NCBI GenBank assembly: GCA_024401365.1
Contig: JAKSLE010000026.1
Location: 1-34,410, forward strand
DNA length: 34,410 nucleotides
Direction of reading: 5' to 3'
Source of the DNA: Bacteroidales bacterium
GTDB taxonomy: Bacteria; Bacteroidota; Bacteroidia; Bacteroidales; Marinilabiliaceae
Position numbers and translations under genes: made by a program. A model generated the notes under the pieces. The model was not told where the DNA came from. It saw only the letters and a program-made list of their open reading frames with translations, and did no database searches. This document shows, in pieces, positions 29,401 to 32,093 of this stretch (its first letter is position 1; every line of letters begins with the position of its first letter).

Positions 29401-29539
29401 ATATGATGTTATGGGTCGTGTAGTTGCTACTCAGACATTGACAAATAAAGTATCTCAGATTGCAATACCATCTAAGGGTATGTATGTTGTAAATGTTGTT
29501 AACGGCAATGCAACAAAGTCCGAGAAGTTGGTAATGTAG
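20408..29539 (+). CDS. Giant T9SS cargo protein with repeated beta modules
   Basis: 3043 residues. Signal peptide FLTIVLVTLIAVVNTVVAQ. The last about 75 residues (IKIWAESEETARVTIFGD... ending NVVNGNATKSEKLVM) form a type A T9SS sorting domain, with MGRVVATQTL and GMYVVNVVNG as the usual motifs, so export to the cell surface is expected. At least four similar modules begin with a G-x-W...W pattern followed by a run of short strands with 'v.i..ga.l.f' periodicity: about residues 25-120 (YGTWDSPYSWTTV), 1120-1215 (VANGNWYENIWKK), 2037-2140 (VADGNWSGQAIWQK) and 2464-2560 (WWGGVSSRWDEPGNW). They lie between long beta-helix-like stretches. A Glu/Ala-rich helical stretch at about 378-420 interrupts the beta pattern. 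No catalytic motif was recognised; adhesin or surface-layer role inferred. Base composition changes along the gene: AT-rich about 20900-24600 and 25020-25700, richer in C-ending codons elsewhere. Confidence 0.88.
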   Translation: MKRYTKFLTIVLVTLIAVVNTVVAQQSFYSYKPYGTWDSPYSWTTVSGGLQYQNEELLYPTMNAATGNIVTISENKSMTFNGSEDVFVKSLDVKGTLVLEGENSINVERLTGKGEIQLKSFSQLKVKAADGTYKPINSFAGTITLVGTVNLNATEANKYNFANIIVKSGETTITGSLTVANNLTIRGLGSLVFANVANNKLVVGGDLTIATGGQLSALGTQDNTLEVRGSLLNNGTIGGVHIDESSIVVNITDEQIRSKYNLTQPTAPGTKGFSLRSSGTSYIDPRGQAYLADIDKGAEIEVNWQSSWSTQPKGTLVLKIGDYTLFSKEVSTNTYNLTNTFTVDDRVAALLRSNKAIVATTTRTSISSITIKNYISKSANDAYEAALAQYNTELAAKREIMEGEERQRLLEQMISEAASSSSYITVEFTGNKDAVFRNVGFAKFYHVRGLKDKGRRIEITNTNGEDALMAVAPTFNVKNYKNLPWSVTSGILSLGDGVQIDAWGVPQLNTYYDHSIASYIAKNGAMYIPSGAVLEIAGAKVSVGEAGTDNNSRYRGAVLIAGTLRMKAGELNLPDYSPGIFFINASEYGEAKSTVQPQLSVDGGVINTTRIGVYKYQPAAFSMSDGEINFNKELKNPGDQYNKSLYLSTGSQFAMTGGVMTITKTHTNWSKKDIRGIWLADDANADTDSYVPLTFNVSGGEIVIDGTGMGGNEFQIFGPGMSFPNLTIKNNAKVAVNNLNTWPGYLDNRVSIIDMNIGNGCTLKVSKCRLLVSGNVTLGSNITLQTPDGSDHETLGAAYRRDLVFCGSKNVTYSDAAANGTRWKNVVLQKPAGSKITMNGNGLYMTGNLTAEYGKIVGKVNMVGSTTETITDNSDNVSFAETELHITNNVELATDTHFNNVIFDADNKRFSLLSYNLKLEAYPSRTQGDWDENSMFYTNNNEAAGGITLPVPSSLSSNDAITVHIGTYDAPQVKCKNYIYTQVRARYTAPANSGKYWTVVPVNNLHPVIQSSGFNGTSFDFYYIFKSDVSDSDARAISGGATYYCRMKNRYSVTDYRIKTLDVGGTSVISIIDDKVTQGCGTPGTEDKYTGFPGWYIMNCSTYASSDFTISAMTSDPGSSYVSVANGNWYENIWKKSDDNSANPTKYSGTVFKATTNVTVKHNVKVYGDNNGGGTHFKAGKLVIDEGATLEFDCNEIGNVSVKTLDGEGVLQYNYNGGSKMLSANVSRFYSNKKATVRYVISQALDQMSGTNVMPNLEIVSTASGSTKFNWLLNSSSTSKILGNLTIGENVDAYLHSWDNATLSVEGDVNVAQNGRWSIYSSRTSDKPNEGRPETLIFHGKITNNGLITRQIVKDNQNKNAIANVYFYASIVNNGTIDLEGFSVSAEGESHSTISGTSTTKGKTNLGDLHLNKTIGTVGITTQLPLGDATGLCLLKIDRGLFRHAYAGDMITYKGDDCFYIPGDSKFSVDNGTARLYVAEPTSDKCDRVKLSGTIEVAKGATLDNLGGIGYTSGSKLTNRGVINAAFLSPFGGDADINFTQVGGTTFKLGQSSNYTTYDEYGVFDVREGSTISITGGSFYIYRTAKDDTNPTIFCHPNVSNFADGVRVNINTPTEKICRIDANSLGYLYVGSVGGVSSKAMIANNPLRLSRLYIANGEFYCCGYDLTIKHVSNAALTLVDRNCVFSVGNIDGSRNDINTVTFECIDAEQRVSSAASDLSFNNLVFKGLNLKLSCDININGELRVDKGIVQSSKIIHSRGDVYVNQGASVNAALVMEGTANEQALKNEGEISNLVINNALGINATVQQNYPNTITSELLFRKGNLRIGNNYLDIRESATITDYTGAGDEASFGPNMMIVTNASYTDRGVRLYFNAGQERNMVLPLGDGFKYSPFELNHVVAEAQGNITIRANKGVNSSISNSDLSKTNFLKFFWTVNASTAFRVASGSFVMKDDIADAIGLGSTCSLQSDDEHKYVTCVLNNTTGEYDINGGKLGSTRLMYSGTQYAYLVLTFDKLTAKDVSGIYTAGCILDLPTDGVGTYRSVADGNWSGQAIWQKFNRETNSFEGPAIEVPNKNGCKFIVNHNVVLHPGTDPATDPGDSFMNIFMLEIQENGVVDFNATENNNIGSITGTGKMILRSADVPGADCNEFFAEGGGTIEYSSKDVAVDYNVFLLSPVHNKVIFSGKGKRILPSTNDVIANGEVIANGEVELVLSGQDFFMQKDFTVNNNTVSCTGDGCFIFNGNVPQVMTIPAPMSIAGIGVDNARGLTINNDLTVGSLTLTSGYIKMATDKTLAMESVQSTVKVNNASSFVDGWFSRPVDAAKYVTFPVGNANRAASTDIYATAAGVWKVRYTNRKYAADGSDLYNKIMSDLNNSIEGIDNEYWEIDGPANARVRLRWDEESNVTDVSNLRVITQRNASDWKSLTYSKGAYNATSGVLVTSSQSSRVGSTPRVFFFSTSAESASYEWWGGVSSRWDEPGNWSKNAVPSSTSDITIIPLGDDANLLVIDDDIDNGRANAKSIVIENGAKMTLQGAGTILYVEGDVTINTGGQLTLKYDVDANPNFFVKGIVTGKTTVERSIEAGRKYYLGSAVTERNITTGSDWNESYLYIRKYDHPNYKFTNPGMVAGKYSFDRHATYEGEPNSLAESLCTFGIYNLVGSSGHGDVVTGQKYSFFQTGTVSNATKKYTLNAYQGSNWYSNPYPFSLKMTRDAIKVIRPTTGSQIEETVYSYVVVDDQGTFDWKTFNFGIGVGQSSLDALAPFQGFEILCQDGNKVFNNNNVKSQLQLSPVLYSEAPVNLKSAVLDPTVGKVLRIFAGNDLSSDELVLLLNDEGSMDRVIGDSEKKPNPAPDLLNGISTNKGDNALVITHMPSVQELIARGITLPINLSKATKADELVLWIKNIEEFDFTGDIYLIDNLTSEKFNFTRDGEYTCTNLDNLYPGRFELSFVPSEENIHLGATAIEETKSDAGRIKIWAESEETARVTIFGDVDSNARAIVYDVMGRVVATQTLTNKVSQIAIPSKGMYVVNVVNGNATKSEKLVM
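26996..27031 (+). repeat. 18-bp tandem duplication inside the giant gene
   Basis: ATTGCAAATGGTGAGGTT is followed by the same 18 bases with only the last base changed, encoding IANGEV twice. In frame, so the protein gains six residues and stays open. It looks like a recent slippage event. Confidence 0.9.
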
Positions 29540-29558
29540 AATATTAATACTAATTTTG
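29527..29558 (+). promoter_or_regulatory. Promoter abutting the 66-residue protein's start
   Basis: GTTG at 29527-29530 (inside the end of the giant gene), 20 bases, then TAATTTTG at 29551-29558. Five bases separate the box from the ATG at 29564, the same geometry as at the LysR gene, so the transcript may start at the start codon. Confidence 0.55.
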
Positions 29559-29563
29559 TCGCC

Positions 29564-29764
29564 ATGAAAGCAAGGTATGTTCATCCTAAGTTTATCGTGA
29601 TAGATCTCGATGACACAAGTGTTACTTGTGTTACCACGAACGATCACGTCATAGACGACGAAGATGTCCAAATAAGAACAACTGCTTCGCCAAGTAGTAG
29701 AGATAGAATACGTATCAATACTACAAACGACATTGTTATTGGTGATGACAGAACGGTATTTTAA
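29564..29764 (+). CDS. 66-residue small protein, 'MK..Y..P' type
   Basis: Begins MKARYVHPKFIVIDLDDTSV, matching the recurrent opening MK..Y..P...V....... of many short Bacteroidetes proteins of unknown function. The remainder is polar and rich in Asp, Arg and Thr (SSRDRIRINTTNDIVIGDD); there is no signal peptide or membrane segment. It lies 24 bp after the giant T9SS gene, has its own promoter box directly before the start, and its stop codon overlaps the A tract of a strong terminator. That architecture supports it being a real gene. Function unknown; possibly linked to the surface protein before it (inference from position only). Confidence 0.65.
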   Translation: MKARYVHPKFIVIDLDDTSVTCVTTNDHVIDDEDVQIRTTASPSSRDRIRINTTNDIVIGDDRTVF

Positions 29765-29799
29765 AAAAAATCCCTCGCATTTGCGGGGGATTTTTTTTT
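29763..29799. terminator. Bidirectional intrinsic terminator
   Basis: Stem of up to 17 bp: A tract plus TCCCTCGCA (to 29779), loop TT, TGCGGGGGA plus T tract from 29782, with one G-T pair. A8 on one side and T9 on the other make it a terminator for both the plus-strand small protein gene and the converging minus-strand amidase gene. Confidence 0.88.
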
Positions 29800-29887
29800 G
29801 ACTCTGACACTGACTTTCCACTTCGCTGACTCAGACTCAGACTTAGTCGTAGTCGTAGTCAAAGTCGTAGTCGTAGTCAAAGTCAGC
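29800..29887. repeat. Hexamer tract, GACNNN switching to GTCNNN
   Basis: Units GACTCT, GACACT, GACTTT (29800-29817), a ten-base break, then GACTCA, GACTCA, GACTTA (29828-29845). Seven GTC units follow (GTCGTA twice, GTCAAA, GTCGTA twice, GTCAAA, GTCAGC) to 29887. The switch from GAC to GTC means the tract turns into its own reverse complement. It runs up to and over the stop codon of the amidase gene. Confidence 0.85.
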
Positions 29888-30290
29888 TCCCCCTATACTC
29901 CTCATAAGCGTCAAAGCAGGGCGAGTCCAGTTCTCTGTGGACGTCTTTCATGCCTATGGCTCTTATTCCTGGGAAGAGGTAGCCTAGGTTCTCTACCAGG
30001 TCGGCAAGGCGCTTTTTCTGCTTTTCTGTACGTGTGTCAGTAGGATAACCATGCTCATCCAGACCGCCTTCGTAGCAGATGCCGATACTATGATTATTGT
30101 GACCCTTGCAGTGGTGACCCGGTTGCGTGAGCAAGTGATGTTGCGTAAGTGTGCCATCTCGTCTGATATAAAAGTGATAAGGAATGTTTTTGTGCCCTTC
30201 TAGGACTGAGCGTACCCAGAGCTTGTTCTGATCAATCTCTTCGTATGGGTACGACATCGTTGCGTGTATTATGATAAGTCTTGGGTTCAT
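29883..30290 (-). CDS. N-acetylmuramoyl-L-alanine amidase-like protein (T7 lysozyme type)
   Basis: 135 residues with the Amidase_2/PGRP fold pattern. The first zinc His is in LIIIHATMS (H9), the catalytic-type Tyr in IPYHFYIRRDG (Y38), and HCKGHNNHSIGICYEGG (60-76) is the family core. Usual role: cleavage of the MurNAc-L-Ala bond of peptidoglycan. The C-terminal zinc site is odd. Bacteroidales relatives usually have GHRDL...ACPCFDA; here it reads GMKDVHRELDSPCFDA, so by simple alignment the His is Met114 and the ligand Cys is Ser123. H118 and C125 are nearby and might substitute. No signal peptide. In Bacteroidales such amidases typically follow a smalltalk gene, as here. Confidence 0.88.
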   Translation of the reverse strand: MNPRLIIIHATMSYPYEEIDQNKLWVRSVLEGHKNIPYHFYIRRDGTLTQHHLLTQPGHHCKGHNNHSIGICYEGGLDEHGYPTDTRTEKQKKRLADLVENLGYLFPGIRAIGMKDVHRELDSPCFDAYEEYRGS

Positions 30291-30309
30291 GTTTTTGGTT
30301 TTGTGTTTT

Positions 30310-30345
30310 GACGCTGACGTTGACTATGACTATGACTCTGACTGT
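30310..30345. repeat. Hexamer tract GACNNN, six units
   Basis: GACGCT, GACGTT, GACTAT, GACTAT, GACTCT, GACTGT, ending at the stop codon of the 38-residue smalltalk gene and filling most of the gap to the amidase start at 30290. Same hexamer family as at 29800-29887 and 31433-31474. Confidence 0.85.
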
Positions 30346-30461
30346 TAAAATGCGCTATTGTTGTTAAACGTGCAGCTGGCGGTTATTGCCCCAAGTAGGG
30401 CTGAGAGTATTGCTGTTATGATCTCTCGGAGGGTAGGTTTTGTTAGTTTTCGCTTTTTCAT
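30345..30461 (-). CDS. Smalltalk-type mini-protein (38 residues)
   Basis: A 39-codon reading frame on the minus strand, MKKRKLTKPTLREIITAILS and on to ALLGAITASCTFNNNSAF. It has a basic N-terminus, one hydrophobic segment (about residues 13-29) and a TASC motif with Cys30, all as in the Bacteroidales 'smalltalk' proteins of about 30-40 residues that sit next to an amidase gene. The motif could be a lipobox, which would leave a very short lipopeptide, or the segment may be a membrane anchor or holin-like element (inference). It lies 54 bp upstream of the amidase with a hexamer tract between. The function of the family is not known to me. Confidence 0.75.
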   Translation of the reverse strand: MKKRKLTKPTLREIITAILSALLGAITASCTFNNNSAF

Positions 30462-30487
30462 TTATTTGTGTTTGTGTGTTTTTTTTA

Positions 30488-30590
30488 TCACGCAGATTCC
30501 GCAGATTCCGCAGATTCAGGGGATTTTTGGGTTTTGTTGCCGTACTTATGTGGATAATTTTGTAGCACGCAGATTCCGCAGACTTAAGGG
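30488..30590 (-). repeat. Two inverted copies heading the 61-bp array
   Basis: TCACGCAGATTCCGCAGATT (30488-30507, continued by a third CCGCAGATTC) and CACGCAGATTCCGCAGAC (30566-30583) are reverse complements of the GAATCTGCGTG core of the array that follows. Head-to-head placement allows hairpins with the first array units. The first copy lies 27 bp upstream of the smalltalk start codon. Confidence 0.8.
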
Positions 30591-30601
30591 ATTAAATGTG
30601 T

Positions 30602-31067
30602 AATCCTTATGAGAAAAAAAACCAGAATCTGCGTGAGATAATCATCCATACAAATCCGTATGAGAAAAAATCCCCCGAATCCCCAGAATCTGCGTGAGAT
30701 AATCATCCATACAAATCCGTATGAGAAAAAATCCCCCGAATCCCCAGAATCTGCGTGAGATAATCATCCATACAAATCCGTATGAGAAAAATCCCCCGAA
30801 TCCCCAGAATCTGCGTGAGATATTTATCCATACAAATCCCTATGAGAAAAAATCCCCAGAATCCCCAGAATCTGCGTTAGAATAATCATCCATACAAATC
30901 CGTATGAAAAAAAATCCCCAGAATCCCCAGAATCTGCGTTAGAATAATCATCCATCAAATCCTTATGAGAAAAATCCCCAGAATCCCCAGAATCTGCGTG
31001 AGAATAATCATCCATCAAATCCTTATGAGAAAAAAATCCCCAGAATCTGCGAAATCTGCGTGCGATT
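30602..31067 (+). repeat. 61-bp tandem array, eight units
   Basis: Units start at about 30602, 30653, 30714, 30775, 30835, 30897, 30958 and 31018, so the spacing is 51 once and then 60-62. Consensus parts: AATCCGTATGAGAAAAAATC, then CCCCGAATCCCCAGAATC, then TGCGTGAGATAATCATCCAT and AC. Units differ by few bases; there are no unique spacers. The array fills the whole gap between the 105-residue gene (stop at 31068) and the smalltalk gene apart from the inverted copies. The last unit carries the GAATCTGCGAAATCTGCGTG doubled core seen in the solo copy at 20158. Confidence 0.92.
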
Positions 31068-31385
31068 TTATCCCAAGGACTTATACATCTTCGCCGTCAC
31101 ATACCCCAGCAACGTCGAGTACTTACTCTGAGCCTTATACTCAGCCTCAAGAGCAGGACGAGTAGTGGCACTCTTTATAGCTTCAATAGCCTTTTCATGT
31201 GCCTCCTTAAACTTAGCACGAGCTTCAAGCTCATTCGGTGTAGGGGTGCGGTTGATCGCCTTGTCACGATTGTACCTGGCAATTATAACCTTGCCAGATG
31301 GTGTCTCACGGAAGAATGCATCTTCATCCTTGCCGATCATACCATGATAATGCTTCATAAAAAATGGGAAACAGGCTCCTTTCAT
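31068..31385 (-). CDS. 105-residue protein of unknown function
   Basis: Reads FRETPSGKVIIARYNRDKAI in its first third, then a Lys/Glu/Ala-rich helical part (ELEARAKFKEAHEKAIEAIK) and a C-terminal GYVTAKMYKSLG. No signal peptide, no membrane segment. I do not recognise a named domain. The 'SGKV..AR....' start followed by charged helices recalls small Bacteroidales mobile-element proteins, but this is only an impression. Alternative starts are Met10 and Met16. In related modules an HU-type DNA-binding gene often occupies this place; this protein lacks HU motifs. A TAnnTTTG box at 31495-31502 and the repeat arrays upstream probably drive and regulate it. Its stop codon is contained in the edge of the 61-bp array. 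Confidence 0.7.
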   Translation of the reverse strand: MKGACFPFFMKHYHGMIGKDEDAFFRETPSGKVIIARYNRDKAINRTPTPNELEARAKFKEAHEKAIEAIKSATTRPALEAEYKAQSKYSTLLGYVTAKMYKSLG

Positions 31386-31432
31386 AGTTTCAAATAAATG
31401 TTTAAAGGTTAGTTAATGGTTAGTAAATAATC

Positions 31433-31474
31433 GTCAACGTCAAAGTCAACGTCAAAGTCAAAGTCTCCGTCAAC
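31433..31474. repeat. Hexamer tract GTCNNN, seven units
   Basis: GTCAAC, GTCAAA, GTCAAC, GTCAAA, GTCAAA, GTCTCC, GTCAAC in the predicted leader region of the 105-residue gene. Seen from the minus strand the units become the GACNNN-like class (GTTGAC, TTTGAC) of the other two tracts. Confidence 0.88.
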
Positions 31475-31494
31475 GCTTGTTGAATTCAACGATG

Positions 31495-31502
31495 CAAAGT
31501 TA
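31495..31502 (-). promoter_or_regulatory. -7 element ahead of the 105-residue gene
   Basis: Minus-strand TAACTTTG, an exact TAnnTTTG, with no good TTTG at -33. Predicted transcription start about 31490, leader about 105 nt containing the hexamer tract. The eight-unit 10-bp array begins about 20 bp upstream of the box, where activator sites would be expected. Confidence 0.5.
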
Positions 31503-31522
31503 CGATGCCCATTTTCCTCACT

Positions 31523-31602
31523 GTCCGCTTTCGTCCGCTTTCGTCCGCTTTTGTCCGCTTTCGTCCGCATTTGTCCGCATTTGTCCGCTTTTGTCCGTTT
31601 TG
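31523..31602. repeat. 10-bp tandem array, eight units
   Basis: Exact 10-base spacing of GTCCGCTTTC, GTCCGCTTTC, GTCCGCTTTT, GTCCGCTTTC, GTCCGCATTT, GTCCGCATTT, GTCCGCTTTT, GTCCGTTTTG. GTCCG is invariant; only the last five positions vary. One unit per helical turn puts all GTCCG cores on one DNA face, as in iterons or multi-site operators. Confidence 0.95.
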
Positions 31603-31641
31603 AGTCAACCTTTTTCAGAGAGTCACATCATTCTTCTAGCC

Positions 31642-31696
31642 TATATGTGCTCTATATGTCTAGTATATGGTTAGTATATGTCTAGCGTATAGCCTG
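31642..31696. repeat. 11-bp tandem array, four to five units
   Basis: TATATGTGCTC, TATATGTCTAG, TATATGGTTAG, TATATGTCTAG and a degenerate CGTATAGCCTG, at exact 11-base spacing. It starts 7 bp beyond the DUF4248 stop codon (31704) in the direction of transcription. With the 10-bp array it makes up most of the 318-bp spacer between DUF4248 and the 105-residue gene. Confidence 0.88.
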
Positions 31697-31703
31697 ACAA
31701 AAC

Positions 31704-31967
31704 TCATAGACAGAGTCTTTCTGCTAGTATCTTCAATATCCCAGGAGTTAGTATCTTGTCGCCTCTCCTGTACCCATATATCTCCTCTGCTCTAATCTTC
31801 TTCAACCACCGCCTAAGTGTACGTTCAGATATCCTCAGTTCGCCTGCAAGCTCACTTTTTGTCATCGGTTTGTCTGTCCTTAATCGCTGAAGTGGCTGAA
31901 ATGTTTCGTCGTTATTGTTGCGTCTAGAAATTTCGTCGAAATCTGGAGTTAAATCAATGTCGTACAT
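31704..31967 (-). CDS. DUF4248-type helix-turn-helix protein
   Basis: 87 residues. The second half holds a helix-turn-helix reading KSELAGELRISERTLRRWL (about residues 38-56), followed by KIRAEEIYGYRRGDKILTPG and a final helix ILKILAERLCL, as in the small DUF4248 proteins of Bacteroidales. Probably binds DNA; the tandem arrays right downstream are natural candidate targets (inference). It lies between the DUF3987 gene and the 105-residue gene on the same strand. The ATG at 31967 is followed directly by MYDIDLTPDFDEISRR, and no better start is seen. Confidence 0.82.
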   Translation of the reverse strand: MYDIDLTPDFDEISRRNNNDETFQPLQRLRTDKPMTKSELAGELRISERTLRRWLKKIRAEEIYGYRRGDKILTPGILKILAERLCL

Positions 31968-31993
31968 GGGGTTACGTGCTTTTGTTAGGTGTT

Positions 31994-32054
31994 GAACATT
32001 TCAAATATTTCAATATTTCAGTGGGGTGTAGTTCTCATACGCGTGCGCGAGAGG
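31994..32054 (+). repeat. Inverted-repeat copy A (61 bp)
   Basis: Reads GAACATTTCAAATATTTCAA, then TATTTCA, GTGGGGTG, TAGTTCTCATAC and GCGTGCGCGAGAGG. Three ATTTCA units at 8-9-bp spacing, a G-rich core, then an alternating CG-rich end. Copy B in the DUF3987 gene is its inverted partner. It fills most of the 126-bp gap between DUF4248 and the DUF3987 stop. Confidence 0.88.
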
Positions 32055-32093
32055 TACGCCAACGACTCGAACTACCCCCTCTGAAACCTATTG

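Noticed and set aside
29306-29821. Minus-strand 171-codon frame
   Set aside because: Antisense to the giant T9SS gene, the 66-residue gene and a strong terminator; composition (Tyr, Asn, Ile, Cys rich) is that of a shadow frame.
30824-31018. Minus-strand frame encoding a repetitive DSGDSGDF-type peptide
   Set aside because: It is the 61-bp array read as codons. Because 61 is not a multiple of three the peptide changes frame from unit to unit, and there is no promoter or start context.
30602-31067. CRISPR array
   Set aside because: The whole 61-bp unit is conserved, with no alternating unique spacers, and no cas genes are present; it is a plain tandem repeat.
31477-31674. Plus-strand 65-codon frame through the 10-bp array
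   Set aside because: The sequence is low-complexity translation of the repeat (FVR/PLSS runs) and is opposite to all module genes.
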